From Micromonospora lupini (GTDB taxonomy: Bacteria > Actinomycetota > Actinomycetes > Mycobacteriales > Micromonosporaceae), in NCBI RefSeq assembly GCF_026342015.1, contig NZ_JAPENL010000002.1:2051001-2115000 (forward strand): a stretch of DNA of 64,000 bases, in the 5' to 3' direction. Position 1 is the stretch's first letter. Each line of letters starts with the position of its first letter. The position numbers and the translations under genes were made by a program. The notes under the pieces are model-generated. The model worked only from the letters and a program-made list of their open reading frames with translations, had not been told where the DNA came from and searched no databases. Positions 33,277-41,833 of the stretch are shown one piece after another.

Positions 33277-34481
33277 GGTTGCCCGACCGGCTGTCGCTCG
33301 GGATCGCGACCGGCAGCTTCGTGCTCTCCCCGTCTCCTGCGGGACAGCTCGTGGCAGGCGAGCAACGCGAACGCCCCGGCCGTCAGCAGCCCTCCGAACA
33401 ACGGGATGACGCGCACCCCGGCCGTCGCCAGCAGGCCCGCACCGATGAGCGAGCCGGCCGCGAGGCCGAAGTTGAACGCGACGCTGAGACTGGCCGACGC
33501 CAGGTCGGTGGTCGACGGGGCCACCTGCATGATGCGGTGCTGGATTCCCGCGATCAGCGAGCTGAACGACATTCCCGCCACGGCAAGCAACGGAATCGTC
33601 AGTGCCTGGTTTGTGCCAACCCCGTAGATGCCGAGCATCGCGGCGGTGATGAGCCCGAGCAGACCCAGCACGGCACCGAGCGGAAACCGGTCCAGGATCC
33701 GGCCGACCGCCCAGGTGCCGACGACGCCGAACGAGCCTTGGACGAAGAGCAGCATGCCGAGGGACGCTGCGGCGAACCCGCTGACGTCGAGCAGGAAAAC
33801 CGTCATGTAGGTGAACGCGCCCATGGCGCCGGTGACGACGAGGACGGTGGCGACGAGGAGCACGACGAAGCGGTGTCGATCCGGCATCGACCCGATGTCG
33901 CCGGCACTCTGTCGCGGTGTGACGCTCGGCAGGAGCAGGACGACTGCGACGCAGATGACGAAGCCGAGGATTGCCATCGCGACGAAGGCTGCCCGCCACC
34001 CGGCCTGACCGCCCAACCAGGTGCTCAGCGGCACGCCGAGGACCGGCCCGAGAGCGTTGCCGATCGACAGGCGAGCCACGATTCGACCGCGGATGTTCGC
34101 GGGGAACATCGAGATCGCCACGGGGAACACCACCGCCCAGAAGACACCGTTTGTGGTGGCGGAGACCAGCCGGGCGGCGAGCAACATCTCGTAGGAGGTT
34201 GCGAAGGCCGACACCGTCGTCGCCGCGACGAACACACCGAGGGTGCCGGCGAGCAGCGGACGCCGGGGCACCCGTCGAGTGACCCGGGTCAGCGGGAGCG
34301 CCACGATCATGACCACCACGGCGTATCCGGTCACCAGCAGACCGGCCTCGGACCTCGAACGCCCCAGGTCCGGCGCGATGAGCGTGAGCAGCCCGATCGG
34401 GAGGACCTCGGTGGTGACGTAACAGAAGGTGGCGGCGGACAACGCGGCGAGTGCGTAGACCGCACGTCGTTGGTGCGTCAT
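33261..34481 (-). CDS. DHA1-type MFS efflux transporter
   Basis: 406 residues and 12 helices. The N-terminal AALSAATFCYVTTEVLPIGLL and RLVSATTNGVFWAVVFP are typical of the AraJ/YdhP/NepI-like DHA1 branch (sugar or drug efflux). ATG at 34481 follows GGAGGT. It is divergent from a CGNR-type regulator gene, which may control it. The cytoplasmic tail is Arg-rich. Substrate not predictable. Confidence 0.88.
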   Translation of the reverse strand: MTHQRRAVYALAALSAATFCYVTTEVLPIGLLTLIAPDLGRSRSEAGLLVTGYAVVVMIVALPLTRVTRRVPRRPLLAGTLGVFVAATTVSAFATSYEMLLAARLVSATTNGVFWAVVFPVAISMFPANIRGRIVARLSIGNALGPVLGVPLSTWLGGQAGWRAAFVAMAILGFVICVAVVLLLPSVTPRQSAGDIGSMPDRHRFVVLLVATVLVVTGAMGAFTYMTVFLLDVSGFAAASLGMLLFVQGSFGVVGTWAVGRILDRFPLGAVLGLLGLITAAMLGIYGVGTNQALTIPLLAVAGMSFSSLIAGIQHRIMQVAPSTTDLASASLSVAFNFGLAAGSLIGAGLLATAGVRVIPLFGGLLTAGAFALLACHELSRRRRGEHEAAGRDPERQPVGQPAGHS

Positions 34482-34647
34482 CGCCTACCTCCATATGTGA
34501 TTCCGGCTAATCGGGTTTTGACGGTAGCATAGACGATCGGGAATTCCTCGCCGTGCCCAAACACCGAGGTGAACCGGGAGTGAAGCGCCTCCTCGACGGC
34601 GCTATCGACCAACCCCCATCGACGGCTTGGGTGGTAGCGTTGCCGGC

Positions 34648-35298
34648 ATGCCGCTCGACGTGTGCCAGCTTCCGTTGGTCGGCGGGCATCCCGCGCTCGA
34701 TCTGGTCAACACACTCGAGCGAGGGGGCGCGTCGCCGCACGACTTTCTGTCCGACAGCTCGGCCCTGCTGCGCTGGTCGGTCCGGGTGGGCGTGCTCGGC
34801 GACGCGGAGGCCGACCAGGTCGACCAGGCGTGGCGCGACGAGCCCGCGGCGGCGCACGCGGGACTGGCCGCTGTGCGGGACATCCGGGAAGCGCTTCATC
34901 TGGTGCTGCTCGCGGTGGTCACCGATGCCGACGGTGCTTCGACGGGAGACTCCGTCGCGGCCGGCGCCGCGCTTGTCGCACTCCATCAGCGCTGGTCCGG
35001 GGCGGCCGCCCGAGCGCGGCTGGTGCTCGACCCGTCGCGCGTACGTCTGGCCTACGGCACCGTGCCGGCCATGACGGTGCCCGACAGGATCGCCGAGGCC
35101 GCCCTCGACGTCATGCTGACAGCCGACCTGACCCGGTTGCGCCGCTGCCCGCTGCGCGAAGGTGGCTGTGGCTGGCTGTTCCTCGACAAGAGTCGCAGCG
35201 GTTCCCGCCGTTGGTGCCGCATGGCCGACTGCGGCAATGCGGTGAAGGCCCGACGGCTCACCGAGCGTCGCCGCGCCGCCCGTGCATCCCACTCGTAG
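34648..35298 (+). CDS. CGNR zinc-finger regulator (ABATE domain)
   Basis: 216 residues. The N-terminal ABATE part starts GGHPALDLVNTL; the C-terminal zinc finger is CPLREGGCGWLFLDKSRSGSRRWC...CGN, ending KARRLTERRRA. Proteins of this build are predicted stress-responsive transcription regulators. ATG at 34648 is preferred over the TTG at 34627. It is divergent from the MFS exporter gene, which suggests local control of the pump. Confidence 0.87.
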   Translation: MPLDVCQLPLVGGHPALDLVNTLERGGASPHDFLSDSSALLRWSVRVGVLGDAEADQVDQAWRDEPAAAHAGLAAVRDIREALHLVLLAVVTDADGASTGDSVAAGAALVALHQRWSGAAARARLVLDPSRVRLAYGTVPAMTVPDRIAEAALDVMLTADLTRLRRCPLREGGCGWLFLDKSRSGSRRWCRMADCGNAVKARRLTERRRAARASHS

Positions 35299-35479
35299 CC
35301 GGTCGACGACGGCTGCGGGGCTGTACACAACGCCGTGACCGAGCCTGCGCCGAACACGGCAGAGGCTGGTCATCGCGCTCTCGAAAAAATCTTGGAGTGG
35401 GTTGTCGAAGTCGGGTCTGGTCGTTCGAGGGACTGGGTGAAGGGCCGGACAAGCCGGCCCGCCGCGAAGGGCAACGATC

Positions 35480-36169
35480 ATGACCGAGCAGATGACCACC
35501 ACCGCGTCGACCGTGACGACCTGCGACCCGGCGGTCAGGGTCACGAAGTCCCTGTTGGCGTACGGCGTCATCGCCGGCCCGTTGTACGTCGCGGTGTCGC
35601 TGGTCGAGGTGTTCACCCGGTCCGGATTCGACCCGACACGACACGCGTGGAGCATGCTCAGCAACGGTGACCGAGGTTGGATCCACATCACGAACTTCCT
35701 GGTGAGCGGCCTGCTGACGATCGTGTTCGCGGTCGGACTGCGTCGGGCACTGGAGAGTGGGCCCGGGGCGCGCTGGGCGCCGAGGCTCATCGGCGCGTAC
35801 GGCGTGAGCCTGATTGCGGCCGGTCTGCTGCGCGCGGACCCGGCGTTGGGCTTCCCGGTCGGCACGCCGGACGGTCCCGGGACGATCAGTTGGCACGGCT
35901 ACGGTCATTTCGCTGCCGGAGCCGTCGGGTTCAGTTGCCTGATCGCGGCGTGTTTCGTGCTGGCCCGCCGCTTCGCCGCCGAGGGCGCCGCTGGTTGGGC
36001 CAGGTCCTCGCGGGGCGTCGGCGTGGTGTTCGGCGCCGCCTTCCTGGGTCTGACCGCGGGTGCCGGCGCCGCCTGGAGCCTCCTCGCCTTCACCGCTGCC
36101 GTACTGCTGATCTCGGGCTGGCAGGCAGCCGTCGCGATCGATCGCTACCGGCGCGTGTCGCGGCACTGA
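35480..36169 (+). CDS. DUF998-family membrane protein
   Basis: 229 residues with six helices. The start (YGVIAGPLYVAVSLVEVFTRSGFDPTRHAWSMLSNGDRGWIHITNF) is the standard DUF998 pattern, and a HGYGHFAAG motif follows. Function is unknown in the family. ATG 35480 has a purine run (GAAGGG) upstream. It precedes the DGPF/ECF42 pair on the same strand by 67 bases, and could share transcription. Confidence 0.85.
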   Translation: MTEQMTTTASTVTTCDPAVRVTKSLLAYGVIAGPLYVAVSLVEVFTRSGFDPTRHAWSMLSNGDRGWIHITNFLVSGLLTIVFAVGLRRALESGPGARWAPRLIGAYGVSLIAAGLLRADPALGFPVGTPDGPGTISWHGYGHFAAGAVGFSCLIAACFVLARRFAAEGAAGWARSSRGVGVVFGAAFLGLTAGAGAAWSLLAFTAAVLLISGWQAAVAIDRYRRVSRH

Positions 36170-36236
36170 TCGTCAGCACAGTCGAACCAGACTTGTTCCG
36201 AGCCAACCCGAAGTGCACAGATCACGAGGAGAAGAA

Positions 36237-36608
36237 ATGCGATATCTGGTGATTCTCAAAGCAGCGCAGCCCGACGGCCCGCCGCCCGCCGAACTGATGG
36301 AGGCCATCGCGAAACTCGGTATGGACGCGACGAACGCCGGCGTGATGCTCGACATGGGTGGGCTCGCCCCCACCGCGAACAGCGCCCGGATCGCGGTCAC
36401 CGCCGGTGCGGTCAACGTCGTCGACGGTCCCTTCGCCGAGGCGAAGGAGCTGATCAGCTACGTGGTGTACGACGTCCGCTCCAAGGAGGAAGCTGTCGAG
36501 TGGGCCGGCCGGTTCATGCGGCTGCACCGTGACCTGTGGCAGGGCTGGGAGGGGGAGGCTGAGGTCTCGCGGGTCTTCGGGCCGGAGGACTTCGCACCGC
36601 AGGGATGA
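36237..36608 (+). CDS. DGPF/YCII-domain protein, ECF42 partner
   Basis: 123 residues from ATG 36237 (GAGGAG six bases upstream). The domain starts MRYLVILKA and contains VVDGPFAEAKELI, the DGPF motif that names this group. DGPF proteins are the constant genomic partner of ECF42 sigma factors, whose targets they are; a role as antioxidant or binding protein is proposed only. The ECF42 gene follows 37 bases downstream. Confidence 0.92.
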   Translation: MRYLVILKAAQPDGPPPAELMEAIAKLGMDATNAGVMLDMGGLAPTANSARIAVTAGAVNVVDGPFAEAKELISYVVYDVRSKEEAVEWAGRFMRLHRDLWQGWEGEAEVSRVFGPEDFAPQG

Positions 36609-36645
36609 GCGGGCGAGCACCTGGATGGTGGTTGGATCGGTAGCC

Positions 36646-37947
36646 ATGACGGCTACCGATCCACATCGCGTTGTCGAGGCGGTCTGGAGGATCGAGGCGG
36701 CTCAGCTCATCGCGAAGCTGACCCGGATCGTGCGAGACGTCGGCCTGGCCGAGGAGATCGCCCAGGACACCCTGGTCATCGCGCTTGAACAGTGGCCGAA
36801 GCAGGGCGTGCCGAGAGATCCCGGGCCATGGCTGATGGCCACCGCCAAACACCGGGCGATCGACCTGGTCCGGCGGCGGATCCGGTACGGCGAGAAGCTC
36901 GCCGAAATTGGCCGGGCTCTGGAGATCGTCCCGGTCGACGAGCAGGAGGCCGTGGACGACGCGTTGGACGACCACGTCGGCGACGACCTGCTGCGGCTGA
37001 TCTTCATCTCCTGCCATCCGGTGCTGTCGACGGAGGCGCGTACCGCGCTCACCCTGCGCGTGGTGGGCGGGCTGAGCACCGAGGAGATCGCCAGGGCCTT
37101 CCTCGTCGCCGAACCGACTGTTGGTCAACGGATCGTGCGGGCCAAGCGCACCCTGGCCGCCAAACGGGTGCCGTTCGAACTCCCGCCACCGGATCAGCTC
37201 GCCCAGCGGCTCACCTCGGTCCTGGAAGTCCTGTACCTGATCTTCAACGAGGGATACTCGGCGACCGCCGGCCAGGACTGGATGCGGCCCGACCTCTGCC
37301 GGGAGGCGTTGCGGCTGGGGCGGGTGCTGGCCGGACTGATGCCGGATCAGGCCGAGGTGCACGGGCTGGTGGCGCTCATGGAAATCCAGTCGTCGCGGAC
37401 GTGGGCGCGCACCGACGGAGCCGGTGCGGCAATCCTGCTCGGTGACCAGGACCGGACCCGCTGGGACCGCCTGCTGATCCGGCGCGGCCTCGCCGCCCTG
37501 GCACGGGCGCAGGAGATCGGCGGTGTACTCGGACCGTTCGTGCTGCAGGCCGAAATCGCAGCCTGTCACGCCCGAGCCCGGTCTACGCAGGAGACGGACT
37601 GGTCACGAATCGCGGCACTCTATCTGGTGCTGTCCCACGTGTGGCCGTCACCTGTTGCCGAGCTGAATCGGGCGGTCGCGGTCGGAATGGCCCAGGGAGC
37701 GGCCGAGGGACTGGCCATTGCTGACCGGGTGCAGGCGAGTGGGGCGCTGGACCAGTACCCGCTGCTTCCCGCCGTACGCGCCGACCTCCTGGCGAAGCTC
37801 GGCCGGACGACCGAGTCCCGGCAGGAGTACGTGCGAGCCGCCGCGCTCACCCGCAACGCCAAAGAGCGGGAGATCTTCCAGGCGAAGGCAGAGAGCTGTG
37901 CCCCGACTGAGTCCGCCGCGGGCCTTGCCGTCGACGTGGGGCCGTAA
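36646..37947 (+). CDS. ECF42-type sigma factor with C-terminal TPR-like extension
   Basis: 433 residues. Residues about 10-75 are sigma region 2 (VGLAEEIAQDTLVIALEQWP), about 115-175 region 4 (STEEIARAFLVAEPTVGQRIVRAKR). The remaining 250 residues are the helical DUF6596/TPR extension (LEVLYLIFNEGYSATAG, ELNRAVAVGMAQG, LAKLGRTTESRQEYVRAAALT). This is the ECF42 build; no anti-sigma gene is needed and the extension is thought to control activity. GTG codons lie just upstream of ATG 36646, so the start is not certain. Confidence 0.9.
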   Translation: MTATDPHRVVEAVWRIEAAQLIAKLTRIVRDVGLAEEIAQDTLVIALEQWPKQGVPRDPGPWLMATAKHRAIDLVRRRIRYGEKLAEIGRALEIVPVDEQEAVDDALDDHVGDDLLRLIFISCHPVLSTEARTALTLRVVGGLSTEEIARAFLVAEPTVGQRIVRAKRTLAAKRVPFELPPPDQLAQRLTSVLEVLYLIFNEGYSATAGQDWMRPDLCREALRLGRVLAGLMPDQAEVHGLVALMEIQSSRTWARTDGAGAAILLGDQDRTRWDRLLIRRGLAALARAQEIGGVLGPFVLQAEIAACHARARSTQETDWSRIAALYLVLSHVWPSPVAELNRAVAVGMAQGAAEGLAIADRVQASGALDQYPLLPAVRADLLAKLGRTTESRQEYVRAAALTRNAKEREIFQAKAESCAPTESAAGLAVDVGP

Positions 37948-38052
37948 CGACAGGTGGGTTGGCATGCCGGGCCCGGGCCCTGTCGTGCCCGGCCCGTGAG
38001 GGGCGCGGAACGCCGACGACATCACTCGACATGGTGCGGTCAGCAACCCCTA

Positions 38053-38349
38053 CTACTGCTTCTCGTTCTGCCGGAGGGCTTCCTCAAGTTGGTCCTCCAG
38101 GATGATGATCCGGCAGGCCGCCTCCAGGGCGGTGCCGCCGTCGACCATCTCGCGGGCCCGGGCGGCCAGGCGCAGCTGGTAGCGCGAGTAACGGCGGTGC
38201 CCGCCGCTGGAGCGGTGCGGGTCGATCAGTTTCGCCTCGTCCAGCCGGCGCAGAAAATCCTGCGTGGTGCCGAGCATCTCCGCAGCCTGCCCGATGGTGT
38301 AGGCGGGGTAGTCCTCGTCGCCGAACATGTCTTCGGGGTTTCGCCCCAT
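38053..38349 (-). CDS. Short MerR-type HTH regulator
   Basis: 98 residues. The MerR-type winged helix is at about 16-75 (YTIGQAAEMLGTTQDFLRRLDEAKLIDPHRSSGGHRRYSRYQLRLA), followed by a short helix (LEAACRIIILEDQLEEALRQ). It lacks an effector domain, as in other small actinobacterial MerR-like proteins. ATG 38349 follows GGAGGT at 38358-38353. A 12-bp hairpin lies eight bases beyond that site, and a promoter-like sequence lies 500 bases upstream, so it appears to have a long structured leader. Confidence 0.88.
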   Translation of the reverse strand: MGRNPEDMFGDEDYPAYTIGQAAEMLGTTQDFLRRLDEAKLIDPHRSSGGHRRYSRYQLRLAARAREMVDGGTALEAACRIIILEDQLEEALRQNEKQ

Positions 38350-38884
38350 GTCACCTCCATGTCGAGGGCCCCGGCGCGTAAGCGCCGGGGCCCAGGGTTA
38401 CGGGTCAGAACACCATCTGCCGACAGGAACGTCGGCTCTTCGTATCCACACCAGCCGTCACTGACGGCAACGGGTGCGAGGATCGCATATGCGTGACCGG
38501 AGACCACCTCTCGTTCGATGGAAACTGCGGTGTCCGCCCGGCCTGAGATGACGGCCGACGGCGGGCGATCCAACGGTGTACGGCCCTCCCTTTCCTCTGC
38601 ATTTCTTCCAACTTGCCGACGTGCGGTCCGCCGGTGTCGGAGCCCACGCAACTTCACGGCCCCACACACGTACGGCGAACATCAGCTGGAGCCCTGAACG
38701 GTTCTTCGGCCCCACCTGCGGTGCCCCGTCGCGCATCACGCCGGGGCTGACGTGCTTACTGCCGTTCTGGAGCGGGATCAGGGTCCTGCTCCCGACGCCC
38801 GTCGTGACCTCACGGCCGGGCGATCCGTCTGCGTCTTTGCGTCTCTCTGCTCTCTACCCTAGGAACAGTATCTCTGGCCCTCAA
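38350..38884 (-). promoter_or_regulatory. Long structured leader and promoter of the MerR-like gene
   Basis: TTGAGG (38884-38879), a 17-base spacer and TAGGGT (38861-38856) form a minus-strand promoter about 500 bases before the ATG. The leader holds three clear hairpins: arms 38366-38377/38382-38393 (12-bp perfect, GTAA loop), 38419-38424/38431-38436 and 38454-38459/38463-38468. The open frames here do not resemble proteins. The hairpin beside the ribosome site suggests control of translation or attenuation. 38885-39146 holds no gene and must carry the lipoprotein promoter. Confidence 0.5.
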
Positions 38885-39146
38885 GAATGTCTAGCCGTTT
38901 GAGCATAGATTTTCTGGCTGGCCACAACCGGATCTCCCAAGGGGCGGCCGTGGGTCGCGGAACTCCTGGCCCTGGGCATGGCCGGCGGGCGCCAGAAGCC
39001 ACTGGGCATGACCTGCGGTGAACACCGCCTGAGCGGGGTCGTCGAAGATTTCGAAGAATATTTCTGGTTGGCGGCAACCTGCGGACGATGGATCGCATGT
39101 ACCCCTGTGTAAGCGACGATCGCCACGATCCATAGGGGTCCGGAAA

Positions 39147-39863
39147 ATGTCTGCACGTCACCTCCTGCTGCTGCCCGTTGCCACTGTCCTTATTGGACTG
39201 TCCGCCTGCGACTCCGGTGGGTCGACTGGTCCCCGCCCCACCGCATCTGCTCCGACGTCGGCTGCTGCGGCCACTGGCACCCCCGGTGCGTCGCCCGCTG
39301 CGGCTACCCCGGCGGCCGGTGCTGCCGGCTGTCCCCCGGTGACGACCCTTCAGACGCTTGTCGAGCTGCCGAAGGGCTGGTCCCTCACGAAGGTGAGCTG
39401 TTTCAAGGACTGGGCTACTGCCGATCCGGAGGGTCCGACCGCGGCTGACGGCCTCTACCTTTTCCACTTCGTGACCGGCACGGGCTGGAAGTACTACGAC
39501 CAGGGCAGCGACTGGGACTGCAAGGATCTCGGCCTCAGCGAGCCGGCGCCGTTCTGTGTCTCGGATCCGGATGAGCCGGCGCCGAAGCCGGCATCGAAGC
39601 CATCGAGCGGTACGGCCACGAGTGTCAAGTGCCCTTCGGCGAAGACTCTCCAGGCCCTGGTCGAGCTTCCGAAGGGCTGGACGTTCGGCAGTGTCAAGTG
39701 CGTCAAGGACTGGGCGGGAGCCGATCCGCAGGGCCCGAACGCCGGTGACGGCTGGTACCTGTTCCACTTCGTGGCCGGCACGGGCTGGAAGTACTACGGC
39801 GACGGCAGCGGTTACGACTGCGTCGACCTCGGCCTCAAGGAGGCGCCGTTCTGCATCTCCTGA
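39147..39863 (+). CDS. Lipoprotein with two copies of a four-Cys domain
   Basis: 238 residues. The signal peptide ends in a lipobox (LSAC, Cys 21), so the protein is anchored outside the membrane. An Ala/Pro/Thr-rich spacer leads to two similar domains at about 62-139 and 162-238. Each has the order C..TLQ(T/A)LVELPKGW, then V(S/K)C.KDWA.ADP.GP, LFHFV.GTGWKYY, DC, and FC.S, with four conserved cysteines likely forming two disulfides. The same domain ends the membrane protein at 40504. No known family was recognised. The next genes encode an ECF sigma factor and that membrane protein. Confidence 0.85.
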   Translation: MSARHLLLLPVATVLIGLSACDSGGSTGPRPTASAPTSAAAATGTPGASPAAATPAAGAAGCPPVTTLQTLVELPKGWSLTKVSCFKDWATADPEGPTAADGLYLFHFVTGTGWKYYDQGSDWDCKDLGLSEPAPFCVSDPDEPAPKPASKPSSGTATSVKCPSAKTLQALVELPKGWTFGSVKCVKDWAGADPQGPNAGDGWYLFHFVAGTGWKYYGDGSGYDCVDLGLKEAPFCIS

Positions 39864-39884
39864 GCGGGTGACCGCTGTCGCTTG

Positions 39885-39918
39885 CTGTGGCGCACACCGG
39901 CTATGGTGTGCGCCACAG
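39885..39918. terminator. Perfect 14-bp inverted repeat before the ECF gene
   Basis: Arms at 39885-39898 and 39905-39918 pair perfectly around a GGCTAT loop. It lies 22 bases after the lipoprotein stop and 68 before the sigma factor start. A terminator for the lipoprotein transcript is likely; an operator of the sigma gene is possible. Confidence 0.75.
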
Positions 39919-39985
39919 ACATTCGGCCGCATCGACGCCGCCGCTGCCTGAAGGACTTTGGGTACGTGGGGGGAACGAGCGGGTC

Positions 39986-40504
39986 ATGCCGGACTCCATG
40001 GACGATCTTTTCTGTGAGTTCGTGCGGACCCGCTCACCGGCGTTGCTGCGAACGGCGTTCCTGCTGACCGGTGACCGGCACCTCGCGGAGGACCTCGTGC
40101 AGGATGCGCTGGCCCGCACCCATCGGGGCCGGCGGCGGCTGAATGATCCCGGGCACTTCGAGGCGTACACCCGCACCGCCATGTACCACCAGCAGGTGAG
40201 CTGGTGGCGGCGCCGCAAGGTAGCCGAGTCCCTGCCCGGGGAACTGGCCGACGTGGCCCAGCCCGGCAGTGACCATGCTCGCCGTACCGATCTCAAGGTT
40301 GCCCTGCACCAGGCTCTCGCCCAACTCACGCAGCGGCAACGGGCCGTGCTTGTGGCACGGTTCTTCGAGGACCGCAGCGAGGCCGAGGCCGCGGATCTGC
40401 TGCAGTGCTCGGTCGGAACAATCAAGAGTCAAACCAGCAAGGCGCTGGCCCGCATGCGGCAGATAGCGCCGGACCTGCTCTCGGCCGTGATGGAGGAGGC
40501 CTGA
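39986..40504 (+). CDS. SigE-family ECF sigma factor
   Basis: 172 residues, the compact two-domain size of the actinobacterial SigE-like group. Region 2 is at about 10-75 (LLRTAFLLTGDRHLAEDLVQDALARTH), region 4 at about 105-160 (LTQRQRAVLVARFFEDRSEAEAADLLQCSVGTIKSQTSKALARMR). ATG 39986 is chosen (GGGGGGA upstream); ATG 39998 is an alternative. Its stop overlaps the start of the membrane partner (TGATG), typical of a sigma/anti-sigma pair. Confidence 0.9.
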   Translation: MPDSMDDLFCEFVRTRSPALLRTAFLLTGDRHLAEDLVQDALARTHRGRRRLNDPGHFEAYTRTAMYHQQVSWWRRRKVAESLPGELADVAQPGSDHARRTDLKVALHQALAQLTQRQRAVLVARFFEDRSEAEAADLLQCSVGTIKSQTSKALARMRQIAPDLLSAVMEEA

Positions 40505-40998
40505 TGACCGACAACCTCGGGCCGCTGCGTCAGGCCATGTCCGATCTGAGCGAGCTCGGCGGCACCGCCGACATGTACGAACGCACCCTGCGCAGATCGC
40601 GGCAGGTGCAACGACGCAGGGCGGTCGCCACCGGCGCCGCGGTGGCGGCGGTGTTCGCCATCGGCGGTACGGTCGCCTTCGCCACCCTCCACCGGCCCGA
40701 CCCGTTGCTGCCGCCCGCAGCCACCCCCACAAGTGTCGACCCCCACAGTCCCACCTGTCCGTCGATGCAGAGCCTCGGCACCCTGGTCGAGCTGCCGGCG
40801 GGCTGGTCCTTCGCTTCCAGGCCGGTGGAGTGCGTCGAGACGTGGGCTGCCGTCGACGTGCAACGTCCGGACGACAACAACTTCATCTACCTGTTCCACT
40901 ACACGGCCGGCACGGGTTGGCGACTCCAGGACCAGGGCACCGGATGGGACTGCACGGAGCTCGGGCTGACCGAACGGGCGTCCTTCTGCACCTCCTGA
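40504..40998 (+). CDS. Membrane protein, probable sigma partner, with four-Cys domain
   Basis: 164 residues. The N-terminal 45 residues are cytoplasmic and charged (LRQAMSDLSELGG...MYERTLRRSRQVQRRR), as in the SigE-group membrane partners; a single helix spans about 40-62. After a Pro/Thr spacer, residues 85-164 are one copy of the domain found twice in the lipoprotein at 39147: C, LVELPAGW, VEC, LFHYTAGTGW, WDC and FC. Its start overlaps the sigma gene stop. It may sense outside signals and restrain the sigma factor; no classical zinc-finger motif is present, so this role is inferred from coupling. Confidence 0.82.
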   Translation: MTDNLGPLRQAMSDLSELGGTADMYERTLRRSRQVQRRRAVATGAAVAAVFAIGGTVAFATLHRPDPLLPPAATPTSVDPHSPTCPSMQSLGTLVELPAGWSFASRPVECVETWAAVDVQRPDDNNFIYLFHYTAGTGWRLQDQGTGWDCTELGLTERASFCTS

Positions 40999-41082
40999 AC
41001 GCCTGCCCGGGAAATCCCCCGGCTGAGAACGACAGTCAGTCGGGCGCTGCGCGGGCAGTGACCCGCCTTGACCTGGCCTGCG

Positions 41083-41095
41083 GTTTGTCACAAAC
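41083..41095. promoter_or_regulatory. Palindrome in upstream region of NAD(P)-binding gene
   Basis: GTTTGTCACAAAC is a near-perfect palindrome (six-base arms) 54 bases before the start codon and close after a TTGACC box at 41069-41074. A candidate operator or promoter part; its regulator is unknown. Confidence 0.4.
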
Positions 41096-41148
41096 GAACC
41101 GTGCGGATCGACGTTCCTTTCGAAGCCACTCGGAAGGGAGCACACCTG

Positions 41149-41829
41149 ATGCTTATCGTCGTTCTCGGCGCGAACGGGGGCACGGGCCGTCGCCTCGTAC
41201 AGCAGGCGCTGGACGCCGGCCACGACGTACGGGCGGTGACCCGGCAGCCGCAGTCGTTCCCGGTCAGCGGTCCCGGCTTGGAGGTGGTGGCCGCCGATGC
41301 CACAGTCGAGGTCCCGGTGAGTGGTGCCGCCGTGGTGCTGTCGACGCTTGGCACGCCGTTCACTCGGCGACCGGTGCGGCTCTACAGCCGCAGCACCGCG
41401 ACGGTCCTGGCCGCGATGCGTCGCGAGGGTGTGCGGCGGCTCGTCGTCGTCAGTTCCAGCGCCACCGAGCCGCATCACCATGCCGAGGGCGGATTCCTGC
41501 TCAACCGCATCATCCAGCCGTTGGTCACCGCCACGATCGGCAAGTCCACCTATGACGACATGCGCACCATGGAGAAGATGGTGCGGGACAGCAACCTCGA
41601 CTGGACGATCGTGCGCCCGTCGGGGCTCTTCGACAGCGACAGCGTCACCCGCTACCGGCTCGCGGAGAGTCGCTCCGACGGTATCTTCACCAGCCGAGCC
41701 GACCTGGCGGCCTGTCTGCTGGCCCAGGCAACCGACACCGCCTGGATCAGGCGGACCGCGGCCGTCACCACCGCCGAGGGCACTCCGACGCTGTGGGCGA
41801 TGCTGCGGCGGGAAGCGTTCGGGAACTAG
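41149..41829 (+). CDS. NAD(P)H-binding epimerase-like protein (atypical SDR)
   Basis: 226 residues. The Rossmann start is LIVVLGANGGTGRRLVQQAL; later blocks VVLSTLGTP, RLVVVSSSAT and WTIVRPSGLFD are those of NAD(P)H-binding NmrA/epimerase-like proteins, which often lack the full SDR catalytic set. ATG 41149 follows GGAAGGGAG. It is four bases upstream of an ECF41 gene. ECF41 factors are typically partnered with carboxymuconolactone decarboxylases, oxidoreductases or epimerases (COE), so this is probably the COE member and a target of the factor. Confidence 0.88.
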   Translation: MLIVVLGANGGTGRRLVQQALDAGHDVRAVTRQPQSFPVSGPGLEVVAADATVEVPVSGAAVVLSTLGTPFTRRPVRLYSRSTATVLAAMRREGVRRLVVVSSSATEPHHHAEGGFLLNRIIQPLVTATIGKSTYDDMRTMEKMVRDSNLDWTIVRPSGLFDSDSVTRYRLAESRSDGIFTSRADLAACLLAQATDTAWIRRTAAVTTAEGTPTLWAMLRREAFGN

Positions 41830-41833
41830 GGAG

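Noticed and set aside
38226..38669. 147-codon frame overlapping the MerR-like gene and its leader
   Set aside because: It overlaps the real gene in another frame and reads through strong hairpins; no protein features.
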